In this document: positions 46,567 through 56,645 of the stretch, piece after piece
Layout: each line of letters opens with the position of its first letter
Position numbering within the stretch: position 1 is the first letter of the stretch
Origin: Candidatus Opimibacter skivensis
GTDB taxonomy: Bacteria; Bacteroidota; Bacteroidia; Chitinophagales; Saprospiraceae
Reading direction: 5' to 3'
DNA length: 64,000 nucleotides
NCBI GenBank assembly: GCA_016722045.1
Contig: JADKGY010000001.1
Location: 434,001 to 498,000, forward strand
Notes under the pieces: generated by a model
The model's database searches: none
Told to the model about the DNA's origin: nothing
Seen by the model: the letters and a program-made list of their open reading frames with translations, nothing else
Made by a program: the position numbers and the translations under genes

Positions 46567-47820
46567 TCAGATCAATTCACGTAAGACTATTTCCTTTTTA
46601 AGTTTCCGGCCATCTCTTTTGATCACCAGCCTCACTCTTTTTCCAACTTTCTTTTGAAGCATTGAATTGATTTCTTCCAAAGAATAGAAGTGAGCAGGAA
46701 AGCCATGGATTTTCACTATTAAATCTTCTGGTCTTATATCAGCTTCTGCAGCAGGAGAAGATTCGATAATATCCTTTACTACAAACTGATTGAAATTGTC
46801 GCTAAAAGCAAAAATAATAAGCCCGCTCCGGTCCATCGTGAATGGTCTTTGTTTCCGGTGATTGGGCTTAAGATATAATTGACCCTGTATGTAATCGAAA
46901 AAGACATTAAACCGATTCAAAAGCTGATTTCCGATGATGCCATTCCTGAACCTATCCTGATCATCAAGCCAATCCTGAGATATCTCCTGAAAACTGGTTA
47001 ATACACCCGGAAATTCAAGTTCCCCAAAACGAAGCATATTGATGCGGCCTATAAAACCTTCAAGATATCCACCAAGGCCCATACCCAATTTGCCTCTGAT
47101 GTAATGTTCAGGTAAATGCAATGAAGCAAGTGAATTGGTATGCAAAAGAAGTGGCACACCTGCACCTGTATCTATCAATAAATCAACCTGAACAACAGTA
47201 CCATCCTGGAGACTTGTCTCCGCATCGATATAGGGTTTATTTGTTTTGATCCTGATCGGTAGACTCATATACCCTTTTGGAATTTCAAAATGGACAGGAT
47301 CATACAACGTCATCCGGGAATTGCGGTAATCAATATTGACAATAAGATTTCTGAAAAAACCACCACCTATCAATCCGTCAATAGGAATACCTACTAATTC
47401 ATCAAGTTTGAAATAGTCTTCTTCCAGAACCAGTAGATCAGAGGCCTTAGGCATTAATCCTTCGAGTTGAAGAGTGGCATTTCGGGATATCAATGCGTAG
47501 ATTTTACGACTGAGATCTGCACCCATGATTGGAATTCGCTTGTCGTACGTGGCCTGCAACAAATCTGTATATTCCTTTTTGAAAATGATGACATGTTCTG
47601 CACCTGTATCATAGATGAGATTCACCGAAAGGACCCCATAAAGTTTGACCTTAAGAATGATAAAGTTGTGTACATAAATAAATGGGATCGTAACCTTTCT
47701 ATTCCCATCAAGCAATGATGTCTGATCCGGGATAACAGATTGCGCCTGAGTGGTCCTTCCATTGATGACGAGCACCAAAAAAGCAAGTAGTGTTATGTAG
47801 CGGATTTGTTTTTCAATCAT
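46567..47820 (-). CDS. Secreted aspartyl protease-like protein with PDZ domain
   Basis: 417 residues with a signal peptide (ITLLAFLVLVINGRTTQAQ). Two retropepsin-like half sites occur in one chain, LIYDTGAEHVIIF and LLIDTGAGVPLLL, each with the catalytic DTG. A PDZ domain forms the last ~90 residues (VVKDIIESSPAAEADIRPEDLIVKIHG). The pair of DTG halves suggests an intramolecular pepsin-like dimer. Peptidase activity is likely in the periplasm but not proven. Divergent from the permease gene. Confidence 0.88.
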   Translation of the reverse strand: MIEKQIRYITLLAFLVLVINGRTTQAQSVIPDQTSLLDGNRKVTIPFIYVHNFIILKVKLYGVLSVNLIYDTGAEHVIIFKKEYTDLLQATYDKRIPIMGADLSRKIYALISRNATLQLEGLMPKASDLLVLEEDYFKLDELVGIPIDGLIGGGFFRNLIVNIDYRNSRMTLYDPVHFEIPKGYMSLPIRIKTNKPYIDAETSLQDGTVVQVDLLIDTGAGVPLLLHTNSLASLHLPEHYIRGKLGMGLGGYLEGFIGRINMLRFGELEFPGVLTSFQEISQDWLDDQDRFRNGIIGNQLLNRFNVFFDYIQGQLYLKPNHRKQRPFTMDRSGLIIFAFSDNFNQFVVKDIIESSPAAEADIRPEDLIVKIHGFPAHFYSLEEINSMLQKKVGKRVRLVIKRDGRKLKKEIVLRELI

Positions 47821-48057
47821 ATTTGTGAATGACAGTCGGCTCTTTGAGACTTCAAAGAAATAAAGAACCGGTTAGCTGAAGGATTTAAGGGTTTTCCATT
47901 TTACAATTCTTTTCAGTTTAGACGGTTTCAGGAATTGAATAAAAAAAATAGCACAAGACTTTAAAACAGTTTTAATTTCTTTGTCCGGTCAAGAGCTTAC
48001 AGATGTTAATGTCACAATTTAAGCTTTATCTTACTATCGATTGATCTAATCTAATAG

Positions 48058-49371
48058 ATGTCTCAACCACTCAAAAAATCCATAAATTTTTTTGCCTTAA
48101 TAATGATTGCTGCCGGATCGAGCATTGGTTCGGGCATTTTTATCTCACCTTCAGATGTTGCCGGTCAGCTTTCAAGCGGAGCCCAGATTATAGTGGTCTG
48201 GCTGATTGGGGGGATAGTGACAATGACAGGAGCCCTGAGTTTCGGTGAACTGGCTGCCCGACATCCAGGAACAGGCGGGGTATACATTTATCTAAAAGAA
48301 GCATATGGAGATATGGTTGCCTTTCTCTATGGCTGGTGCAATCTGACGGTCATTACTTCCGGAGCGATAGCGGCCTTATGCCTGGCCTTTGCGCGATATT
48401 TTTCTATCATATTTCATTTTGGATCTGGATTTAACATACCGATTGCATTAAGTGCTTTGCTTATTGTCACTGTGATCAATATGCTGGGTGCCAAACTTTC
48501 TGCTATATTTTCAAGCACGCTGACCGTAATGAAGGTATTGGGGATAGGGATCATTGTTATTATTTGCTTTTCGTATGGCAGCCATCTTTTAACCAATCTT
48601 CATAAAGTGGATGAAGGAACCGTAAAGATCTCTTTTGGGATAGCGCTTGTCGGTGTATTGTGGTCTTATGGAGGCTGGCACCATGCATCCTATGTAGGAG
48701 GTGAAGTGAATAATGCACAGAAGGTATTACCAAAAGCATTGTTATTCGGCGCCATCATTATTACATTGGCCTATATCTCTGTAAATGCAGCTTACCTTTC
48801 TGTCATGACGACGCGAGAGATCGCCTCCTCGACTGCTGTAGCCTCTGATGCATTGTCCCGGGTCACAATGATAGGGGGGTTGCTTGTAGCTGTGCTGATC
48901 GGCTTTTCAACATTTGGAACTGCCGGGATATACACTTTATCGGCGCCAAGGATCTATTTTAAAATGGGGGAGGACAGGACTTTTTTTCCGTGGCTGTCTG
49001 ATCTTCATCCTAAATTCGGAACGCCTATGAAGGCTGTTTTGCTTCAAAGCTCATGGGCTGCAGTATTGATGGTCTTTTGGGGAACATTTGAAAAGCTGAC
49101 GACCTATGTTGTATTTATGGATTGGATATTTATGACAATGGCAGCAATCGGTTTGTTTATATTTCGAAGAAGAGAACCTGAAACGAGTGGAACAAAATAT
49201 AAAGTACCATTCTTTCCTATTGTGCCAATGATATTTATTGGTATATCCACATGGTTTTTAATCAGTACAATTTTCGGAAGGCCGTATCAGGCTGTAGCAG
49301 GTTTAATACTTATGGGGATCGGTCTGCCTGTTTATTTTTATTTCAAAAAACAAAATGCAGTATTGTCCTGA
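48058..49371 (+). CDS. APC-superfamily amino acid permease
   Basis: 437 residues with about 12 membrane helices. The first helix carries the APC signature ALIMIAAGSSIGSGIFISPSDV (unwound GSGIF helix), and helix 6 has WSYGGWHHASYVGGEVNNAQK, as in LAT/cationic amino acid exchangers. It is predicted to import or exchange amino acids. Its presence beside several secreted peptidases fits peptide feeding, but the genes are separate units. Confidence 0.92.
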   Translation: MSQPLKKSINFFALIMIAAGSSIGSGIFISPSDVAGQLSSGAQIIVVWLIGGIVTMTGALSFGELAARHPGTGGVYIYLKEAYGDMVAFLYGWCNLTVITSGAIAALCLAFARYFSIIFHFGSGFNIPIALSALLIVTVINMLGAKLSAIFSSTLTVMKVLGIGIIVIICFSYGSHLLTNLHKVDEGTVKISFGIALVGVLWSYGGWHHASYVGGEVNNAQKVLPKALLFGAIIITLAYISVNAAYLSVMTTREIASSTAVASDALSRVTMIGGLLVAVLIGFSTFGTAGIYTLSAPRIYFKMGEDRTFFPWLSDLHPKFGTPMKAVLLQSSWAAVLMVFWGTFEKLTTYVVFMDWIFMTMAAIGLFIFRRREPETSGTKYKVPFFPIVPMIFIGISTWFLISTIFGRPYQAVAGLILMGIGLPVYFYFKKQNAVLS

Positions 49372-49403
49372 ATTCATTTTAACCAATCTTTTTTTTCGAA
49401 AAA

Positions 49404-50117
49404 TTAAATTGTATCTCTTGTTTCCGTAGGTGGCATTTTTTCAGGTTGAATTGTTGTATTACATCCCTTTTGTAAGAAATAAAACAAGCCGAGCGAAGCA
49501 AGAAGCAAAACAATCCAGGGAAGAAATTTTGAAATGCCTGTGGGCGGATTGTACGTCATCATTTCGGAATTGGTCGTTGAAGAAGCCGGCGAAGAAGATA
49601 CGTTGGGATAGGCAAGTAATTCACTTATGGATGCCGGAATGTTTTGCTTTATTAAATCATTTTGTGCAACCAGCAGATCTTTAGCTCCTGAAGAGCTCAA
49701 CGAATTCTCTTTCACGAAGCGTCCAAAAAATCCCAATACCAAAGGAGCGACCATCTTAAGTAATGAACTTGAGGAAGATGTCTTTAAACCACCTGCAGCT
49801 GATATTGAATCTATCACCGGAGAAAGGTGATTTCCATACAGATAATTTAAAACAACGGATCCTTTGGTTATTAATTCTTCATTACCGGATGCGTTAAAGG
49901 AAGCTTCATTCAGCCCATTGCCTGATATAAAATCAAGCAAACTTCCAACACCCTGATCTGTATTGCCCTTCATAATCATTGCGCTGAGTATGGAAGGGAT
50001 AATAGCATCCATAGAGGAAGAAATACTTTGAGCTGATTCTCCAAGCAGCCCACTGCATTCACGTACCAGCGTGTCTCCGATTGAGTTTTTAAAAAGGACA
50101 ATTAAATTTGATGTCAT
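49404..50117 (-). CDS. DUF937 protein with C-terminal membrane helix
   Basis: 237 residues. The N-terminal ~150 residues are helical and low in charge (IPSILSAMIMKGNTDQGVGSLLDFI, VAPLVLGFFGRFVKEN), fitting DUF937. Near the end is one membrane helix (FLPWIVLLLASLGLFYFL) followed by a short polar tail. In Bacteroidota the same layout often continues into an OmpA domain, which is absent here. Function unknown. Confidence 0.82.
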   Translation of the reverse strand: MTSNLIVLFKNSIGDTLVRECSGLLGESAQSISSSMDAIIPSILSAMIMKGNTDQGVGSLLDFISGNGLNEASFNASGNEELITKGSVVLNYLYGNHLSPVIDSISAAGGLKTSSSSSLLKMVAPLVLGFFGRFVKENSLSSSGAKDLLVAQNDLIKQNIPASISELLAYPNVSSSPASSTTNSEMMTYNPPTGISKFLPWIVLLLASLGLFYFLQKGCNTTIQPEKMPPTETRDTI

Positions 50118-50296
50118 AATCCGGATAAGGCTTGTTTTTTGTTGAAAAACTAAAGTTGATGCTCAAATGTAATGAAATACAAAGGTTTAAAGGATAAAGT
50201 GCATCCAATCAGCCGGGCAGTTTAGAATTCAATAAAATTTTAGCGTGCATCATATTCTAAACTTCCTTATTTTTAAGTATTATTTTTTCGCCAGTT

Positions 50297-53200
50297 ATGA
50301 ATACCAGATTTCCCGGAATTGAAAAACTCTATCAACGGGTATTAGCCGAAATTCAGACGGATGAGGAAAAATGTGTGTATTTTCTAAAAATATACAATGA
50401 TCTCGTTTCGATTTTGACTGATGCTTCGGCGCTTCATTTCAACACATTGTTTGCGCGCGTCAGTTATATAACCTCGCGATACCAATTGACGAAAGCATGG
50501 TCCTATGCATTGCAGATCCCGAGAAGGGAATTAAAACAGCGGCAGATGTCAGACCAGGCACTTCTGCCCATTGTAAAAGCAGCTATCGAATACCTGATGG
50601 CGATATGCAAAACAGAATCAGCGGAAACAATCGGAAAGAACTCAATCCTTTTTCCCGCTTTACCTAAGTTGCCACCTGCAAGACGTCCAGGGAGATTTAA
50701 AAAGAAATTTGCCAGAGTCGTGGCGGTCGAATGGGATAAAGAAAACAAATTACTATCCATCCTTGACGAAGAAGAAGCGGACAAAACATGTATACTTCAT
50801 TATTGTGTAGAAGGAGTGAATGATATCTTTTCTGACACATTGGAATTAGCCATCAGGGAGATCGGGCTACCCATTGTGTTGGGACTCACGGATATTGATT
50901 GTACTGAAGAAAATCAATACATCCCGGGATACATCGTGATCATGCCTGACTTGCTTATCGATGTGACCTCCATTGCCGGCGCGTGGTCTGCAGGACCTGA
51001 TCCTCTGGCTGTCAACAGTATTGATTTATTTCTGCCTTCAGAAACTACTGAAGCTATCATGATCGGTCAGGTTGCTAACTATTTTCTGGATGAATTGATC
51101 AGGGATACTGATTTAACCTATGCGGATTTATTCACCCGTTCTTTTAAAATATACCCGATTGAATTTGTGCAGATGACAGACGCAAAGGTGAAAAACATGT
51201 ATAACCGCATGCAATCACATTTTGACAATATCATTGTTTCGATCACGGATCGCTTTCCGGTATTGGGCATTGAAAGACAAAATTGTGTCATCGAGCCAAG
51301 TTATTTTAGTCCTCAGTACGGGATAAAAGGTCGTCTTGATCTGTACTTTCATCACGAAGAAGAACAAGGTGCCTCAATCATCGAGCTCAAAAGTGGCAAA
51401 CCTTTTAAACCAAATAGTTACGGACTGAGTAGTTCGAATTACCATCAGACACTTCTGTATGAACTTCTGATCAAGTCCGTGCATGGCCCTAAACATCATC
51501 GGGCTAATTATATTTTGTATTCTTCTATGACTGAAAACCCACTTCGTTTTGCAGTTTCAGTGGAGTCCTTACAGAAGGAAACCATTCAAAACCGGAACGA
51601 ACTAGTGCTTTTACAGTTCAGAATGCTACAATTAGATAGAGAAGGGAGCCGGGATATTTTCGAAGAAATTGATCCATTGCGATATGCTGAACTAAAAGGA
51701 TTTATTCAAAAAAATATAGCCACATGGCATGAAGTTTACTCCGGACTTTCTCCTGGTGAAAAAAATTACTTCAAAGCCTTTACTAGTTTTATTACCCGTG
51801 AACATATGTTAGCCCGGATAGGAAGCGACAATGGCGAAGGCACTGGTGGCCTTGCAGGTTTGTGGCTTGATAAAGTTGAAACAAAAGAAGAGCGATATCA
51901 AATATTGCGTGGACTCGAACTGATCCGTATAGATCAGTCAGATACGAATACGCTAATCACATTTTCAAGAAGTGAGCAAACAAATCCACTGGCCAATTTC
52001 AGGGCAGGCGATATAGCGGTCATGTATCCCTATGATCCTTCAGGCCAAACGGATCCTACAAAACATCAGCTTCACCGTGCGAATGTATTAAGTGTGGACG
52101 CAAAGCAGGTAGTAATCAAACTGCGCAATATCCAGATACATACAATGCAAATCGAAAAAATAAAATACTGGAACCTGGAGCATGATCTTCTCGATAGTAG
52201 CTTCAGATCATTGTATCAATCCTTGTGGACCTTTATATCATCTGATGTCACGATACGGCAACGCATTTTTGGCTTGCTCAGACCACCGGACGTAAAGATT
52301 AAAAAGCAATGGACTGTTCCGGATGGGCTGACAACAACTCAAATTGATGTGTATAAAGAAGCGTTGGATGCAGGGCCTTTGTATCTTTTATGGGGTCCGC
52401 CAGGCACGGGCAAAACAAGCAGGATGCTAAAGAGTTGGGTATGGCATTATTTTTTTCATACCAATGCGAGGATAGCTTTGCTGGCCTATACGAATAAAGC
52501 GGTAGATGAAATATGTGAAGCACTACATGATTTAGGAGATGAGGTGACACAACACTACATCAGGATAGGGTCAAAGGCAGCTACAGGAGAACGATATCGC
52601 GGACGACTGCTTGATCTTGTCATTGAACCCATGATGAAACGAAGCGAGATCAAAAGCCTACTTGATAACACAAGGATTTTTGTAGCCACTATTGCTTCTC
52701 TCCAGGGGAAAAATGAAATTTTCAAATTAGTTGATTTTGATGTTGCGATCATTGATGAGGCATCACAGATATTAGAACCTACGATGGTTGGATTATTGAC
52801 CCGCTTTGAGAAAACCATATTGATAGGCGATCACATGCAACTGCCGGCGGTGTCTACACAATCGACACATCTCAGTCTAATACCTAAGGGTCAGGAATGG
52901 TCAAAACGGATCGGGCTCACAGATAAGGGGATGTCTTACTTCGAAAGGATCTACCGATTGTATTCTGCAAAAGGTTGGAATCATATGATAGGCATACTGC
53001 ATGAACAGGGGAGGATGCATGCAGAAATTCAAGCCTTTGCAAATATTCATGTCTACAATCAACAATTGCGTTGTATTAATCCGGACGTACAGGAAGCTTC
53101 ACTGCCTTTTATAACGGGTGATCAAAATAATCCACTATTCAATGACCGGATCATTTATATACCCACGGTTTCAACTTTAGCTGAAGTGTATCTAAAGACT

Positions 53201-53623
53201 AATCAGCATGAAGCCCAGATAACAATTGAACTCATTGAGGCCTGGCAAAAATTAATTGAGAAGAAAAAATTGGGTTGGTCGATAGGAGTGATTACTCCTT
53301 TCAGAGCGCAGATTGCATCTATCCTTCATCTAGCACATCAATCGAAACTGAATATGACGAATGTATCTGTTGATACCGTCGAAAGATACCAGGGAGGTGC
53401 CAGAGATATCATCATCATGTCTTGTGCAGTGAATAATCCGCAAAATCTAACCCGGATCATGTCATTGAATGAGGAAGGTGTAGATAGAAAACTCAATGTC
53501 GCCATGACAAGGGCCAGGCAACAATTCATACTCCTGGGTAATGAATCAATACTGATCACAGAACACTCATACAGGGCTTTGATAGGGATGGCGGTGATCC
53601 ATACGCAGACTAAACGGAATTAA
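50297..53623 (+). CDS. Dna2-like protein: PD-(D/E)XK nuclease joined to a superfamily 1 helicase
   Basis: 1108 residues. The N-terminal part is not recognised up to about residue 340. At ~342-368 a Cas4/RecB-type nuclease core is visible: IKGRLDLYFH with Asp, then IIELKSGKP (ExK), followed by a helix with YHQTLLYELL (QxxxY). Residues ~690 onward are an SF1 (Dna2/NAM7/UPF1-type) helicase with Walker A WGPPGTGKTS, motif II IIDEASQ, motif III ILIGDHMQLPAV, TVERYQGGARDIIIMSC and the arginine-finger motif VAMTRARQQF. The whole is a Dna2-like nuclease-helicase. It could process DNA ends in repair, or be part of defence; no neighbour suggests a defence island. Confidence 0.88.
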   Translation: MNTRFPGIEKLYQRVLAEIQTDEEKCVYFLKIYNDLVSILTDASALHFNTLFARVSYITSRYQLTKAWSYALQIPRRELKQRQMSDQALLPIVKAAIEYLMAICKTESAETIGKNSILFPALPKLPPARRPGRFKKKFARVVAVEWDKENKLLSILDEEEADKTCILHYCVEGVNDIFSDTLELAIREIGLPIVLGLTDIDCTEENQYIPGYIVIMPDLLIDVTSIAGAWSAGPDPLAVNSIDLFLPSETTEAIMIGQVANYFLDELIRDTDLTYADLFTRSFKIYPIEFVQMTDAKVKNMYNRMQSHFDNIIVSITDRFPVLGIERQNCVIEPSYFSPQYGIKGRLDLYFHHEEEQGASIIELKSGKPFKPNSYGLSSSNYHQTLLYELLIKSVHGPKHHRANYILYSSMTENPLRFAVSVESLQKETIQNRNELVLLQFRMLQLDREGSRDIFEEIDPLRYAELKGFIQKNIATWHEVYSGLSPGEKNYFKAFTSFITREHMLARIGSDNGEGTGGLAGLWLDKVETKEERYQILRGLELIRIDQSDTNTLITFSRSEQTNPLANFRAGDIAVMYPYDPSGQTDPTKHQLHRANVLSVDAKQVVIKLRNIQIHTMQIEKIKYWNLEHDLLDSSFRSLYQSLWTFISSDVTIRQRIFGLLRPPDVKIKKQWTVPDGLTTTQIDVYKEALDAGPLYLLWGPPGTGKTSRMLKSWVWHYFFHTNARIALLAYTNKAVDEICEALHDLGDEVTQHYIRIGSKAATGERYRGRLLDLVIEPMMKRSEIKSLLDNTRIFVATIASLQGKNEIFKLVDFDVAIIDEASQILEPTMVGLLTRFEKTILIGDHMQLPAVSTQSTHLSLIPKGQEWSKRIGLTDKGMSYFERIYRLYSAKGWNHMIGILHEQGRMHAEIQAFANIHVYNQQLRCINPDVQEASLPFITGDQNNPLFNDRIIYIPTVSTLAEVYLKTNQHEAQITIELIEAWQKLIEKKKLGWSIGVITPFRAQIASILHLAHQSKLNMTNVSVDTVERYQGGARDIIIMSCAVNNPQNLTRIMSLNEEGVDRKLNVAMTRARQQFILLGNESILITEHSYRALIGMAVIHTQTKRN

Positions 53624-53624
53624 A

Positions 53625-55343
53625 TTAATACCCGGCTGCATGATCTTCACTTCTATGATCAGCTGCGCCATGAAGTATTGCTTGATCATCAACCATGACA
53701 GCTTCTATTAACCCGAGCGCTTCCAGTGGTTTTAATTTATATCCCATTTTAGAAAGAGATTCGATTAACTCCGGAGAGAAAGCATCTTTCTCATGCATGA
53801 TTTCATCAGGTAACCATTGATGATGAAATCTTGAAGACTGCACAGCATCGTCAATGTTCATTCCATATGCTGTGGCATTTAAAATAACCTGAAGGACAGT
53901 AGTGATGATCGTGGATCCACCCGGTGTGCCCAGTACCAGCCATAATTTTCCGTCTTTTTCTACGATGGTGGGTGTCATAGAGCTGAGCATTCGCTTGCCG
54001 GGTGCTATCGCATTTGCTGCAGCCCCGATAAGACCAAAAAGATTTGGTACGCCAGGCTTACTGCTGAAATCATCCATTTCATTATTTAGAAAATATCCGC
54101 CACCGGGAACCCAGAGTTTACAACCAAAATTATCATTCAGCGTAGTTGTTACTGAAGCTGCATTACCTTCTCCATCAACTATTGAAAGATGTGTAGTCTC
54201 GAAGTGGTCTTTTGAGAATTTGTAAAGTGCAGAATCGATGGTGCCGCTTGACGAAGCATGAAGAGGGTTGAAATCACTGAAGCGATTTTCCAGATAGGCA
54301 GAAGAGAGGATGCTATCCACAGGGACACGATAATAATCCTCATCGCCCAGGTATAAAGCTCTGTCGGCATAAGCTCTTCTTTCGGCTTCGACGATGAGAT
54401 GAATATTACCGGGATCACGATATCCAAGACTATCTACGAGCTTATGTTCAATCATTTTTAAAATCTGGCCCATGACAATACCTCCGCTCGATGGTAACCC
54501 CATGGTATAAATATCATAACCTCGCCAATGTATACGGATTGGATTTCTCCATATTGCTTTATACGCTTTTAAATCCTTTTTTGTAATAAGTCCGTGCTTA
54601 GCTTTTGAAAACCGATCTAGAATATCGGCATTAGACCCTTCATAAAAACCTGCACTTCCTTTGTCAGCAATAAGCCTAAGGGTGGCACCAAGTTCCTTTT
54701 GAATGAGTACATCACCCTCTTTCCATTTTGCAATGGATAGAAATGGCATATCAGGTGGATTTAAACGACTGAATACTTCTTTAAATTCGTTTAAACGCTC
54801 CGCTTCAAGCCGGGTAATCTTATATCCGTTTTCAGCCAGGCGGATAGATGGTTCAAGCAGAGCAGACCATGGCAGCCTTCCAAGAGCTTTGTGGGTTTCT
54901 TCTAATCCGGAAACTGTACCTGGTATGCCTGCAGCAAGAATGCCTTCCCTGCTTAATCCTTTTATGACCTTTCCTTTATGATCGAGATACATATTCCTGG
55001 AGGATGCAGATGGAGCACGTTCGCGATAATCTAATGAAACAATATTACCATCAGCTTTGTGATAGACAAGAAATCCACCACCACCAAGATTTCCTGCTTT
55101 GGGATAAACTACTGCAAGCGCAAATTGAACGGCGATAGCGGCATCTGCGGCATTGCCTCCCTGCTTTAATATCTCTAATCCGACCTCTGTTGCCAAAGGA
55201 TGAGCGGTGACGACCATTCCATTCTTTCCCGTAGCAGATTTATGAATAACGTAGAGAGACGCACCCTGGGATTGTGTACAATTGATTCCCAACACAGCAA
55301 TGCAAAAAAGAAGTAATACCTGCTTTGTTTTTCTGTTACTCAT
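53625..55343 (-). CDS. ggt: Gamma-glutamyltransferase
   Basis: 572 residues with a signal peptide (VLLLFCIAVLGIN). It is made as a proenzyme that self-cleaves before the nucleophile Thr in FETTHLSIVDGEGNAASVTTTLN. Other marks: MVVTAHPLATEVGLEILKQGGNAADAAIAVQFAL near the start, RERAP (Arg binding the gamma-glutamyl carboxylate), and LNNEMDDF and GKRMLSSMTPTIV in the small subunit. It transfers gamma-glutamyl groups from glutathione or peptides in the periplasm. It converges on the helicase gene with a 1-nt gap. Confidence 0.96.
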   Translation of the reverse strand: MSNRKTKQVLLLFCIAVLGINCTQSQGASLYVIHKSATGKNGMVVTAHPLATEVGLEILKQGGNAADAAIAVQFALAVVYPKAGNLGGGGFLVYHKADGNIVSLDYRERAPSASSRNMYLDHKGKVIKGLSREGILAAGIPGTVSGLEETHKALGRLPWSALLEPSIRLAENGYKITRLEAERLNEFKEVFSRLNPPDMPFLSIAKWKEGDVLIQKELGATLRLIADKGSAGFYEGSNADILDRFSKAKHGLITKKDLKAYKAIWRNPIRIHWRGYDIYTMGLPSSGGIVMGQILKMIEHKLVDSLGYRDPGNIHLIVEAERRAYADRALYLGDEDYYRVPVDSILSSAYLENRFSDFNPLHASSSGTIDSALYKFSKDHFETTHLSIVDGEGNAASVTTTLNDNFGCKLWVPGGGYFLNNEMDDFSSKPGVPNLFGLIGAAANAIAPGKRMLSSMTPTIVEKDGKLWLVLGTPGGSTIITTVLQVILNATAYGMNIDDAVQSSRFHHQWLPDEIMHEKDAFSPELIESLSKMGYKLKPLEALGLIEAVMVDDQAILHGAADHRSEDHAAGY

Positions 55344-55409
55344 GAGGCATGATAAAATTAAACTGGTGTAAAAACTAAAAAGAAAGAGTCTTTAGTATTC
55401 GTTTTAAAA

Positions 55410-56591
55410 TCATTGAAAATGCACGGCGGCCATCCCTTCAGCATAGTCCCTCAAATCTATTGAACCCTCAGGTGGATAGAAAGCTAATTTTTGCTGTGTA
55501 TCAATGAAGCCGATGCCATCCTTAAATGCAACACGAGCATATCCTTCTTTGTAATCCCAGGCAAGACCAAAAACATCACTAATTCTTTCCGTTCCCTTTT
55601 CGTCTATATATCCCCAAAAATCGCCCTTACTGAAAGCTGCAAGCCCATCGGAAAATTTATTGATCTGATTATATGCTATCGACGATACTATCTGCCCCTG
55701 GTCATCCAGCAGCCAATAGCCCTCTTTGGTTTTGCCTGCCCATAAATAATTTCCCAGGTAAATGATATTTATGTAGGAGATAGGTTTGATCGAGGTTTGC
55801 TTTGATAAATTGAAAAAGTACATTCCTGCTTTATCCCGGACAGAAATAAGATGCCCATCAGAATCCACCATTTTACACCCGGGTAGATTCGCCAATTCTT
55901 TTCCTTCTGTATCATAAGCTATGGCCTCATCAGACTTGTGGCAAAGAATAATATTTTGTTGCCCGGCTATTTTAATAAAGTCAAATTCAGGGTTAAGGAT
56001 ATACGATCCTTTTAAATCGATCAACCCAAGTTTTTCATGGTATTCGACAACACAGACTCCATTCCTGAAATTCCATCCCCTTGTATAAACGGGTTGAATA
56101 ACAATTTTTCCTGTAGAGTCAATAAAGCCGAAAGCGTCTCCGACTTTTACCCGGGCACGGCCTTCTGAAAAATCATCTTCAGCGGACCAGTCTTCTGCTA
56201 CCATTGCTTTGCCGTGCTGATCAATAAAGATTGCCGGATGGTCAAATGGAAGCACCCTTGCCCTTTTTTCATGAAAAGCCCAGGCAGATCTGAACACAGG
56301 CTTAATGATTTGCTTCCCTTTTAAATTGATAAAACCCCAAAGGCCCTTATGATTCACCGCGGCAAGACCCTCAGAAAATAAACCGACATCATCAAATACG
56401 GGCTTGATGGTCACTTTGCCTTCTTTATTCATAAACCCCCACTTGCCGACCGACGATTCATAATCAGCCATGTAGGCTGATTCCTCCTCACTTCCGGAGG
56501 AATGATCCTGCCGACATGCAGCCAGCCCCGCACACAGAAAGAGCGAGATAACCAAGAAATCCCTTGCAGGCCAACTGATTTTAAGTAACAT
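55410..56591 (-). CDS. WG-repeat lipoprotein
   Basis: 393 residues from ATG 56591 (the TTG at 56606 is less likely). Signal LVISLFLCAGLAAC ends in a lipoprotein Cys. At least six WG repeats: VGKWGFMNKEGKVTIKPVFDD, KGLWGFINLKGKQIIKPVF, GDAFGFIDSTGKIVIQPVY, EKLGLIDLKGSYILNPEF, GDFWGYIDEKGTERISDVF and KDGIGFIDTQQKLAF. Each is followed by 'FseGla.v'. WG repeats form beta-rich structures of unknown function. Confidence 0.92.
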   Translation of the reverse strand: MLLKISWPARDFLVISLFLCAGLAACRQDHSSGSEEESAYMADYESSVGKWGFMNKEGKVTIKPVFDDVGLFSEGLAAVNHKGLWGFINLKGKQIIKPVFRSAWAFHEKRARVLPFDHPAIFIDQHGKAMVAEDWSAEDDFSEGRARVKVGDAFGFIDSTGKIVIQPVYTRGWNFRNGVCVVEYHEKLGLIDLKGSYILNPEFDFIKIAGQQNIILCHKSDEAIAYDTEGKELANLPGCKMVDSDGHLISVRDKAGMYFFNLSKQTSIKPISYINIIYLGNYLWAGKTKEGYWLLDDQGQIVSSIAYNQINKFSDGLAAFSKGDFWGYIDEKGTERISDVFGLAWDYKEGYARVAFKDGIGFIDTQQKLAFYPPEGSIDLRDYAEGMAAVHFQ

Positions 56592-56645
56592 CTTGGGACG
56601 GGTCAACGTTAATATTCAATCCAGACGCCAAAATACATATTCAGC

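Noticed and set aside
50297..53623. CRISPR or Cas4 locus because of the Cas4-like nuclease
   Set aside because: No repeat-spacer array and no cas genes in the window; the nuclease is part of a Dna2-like fusion.
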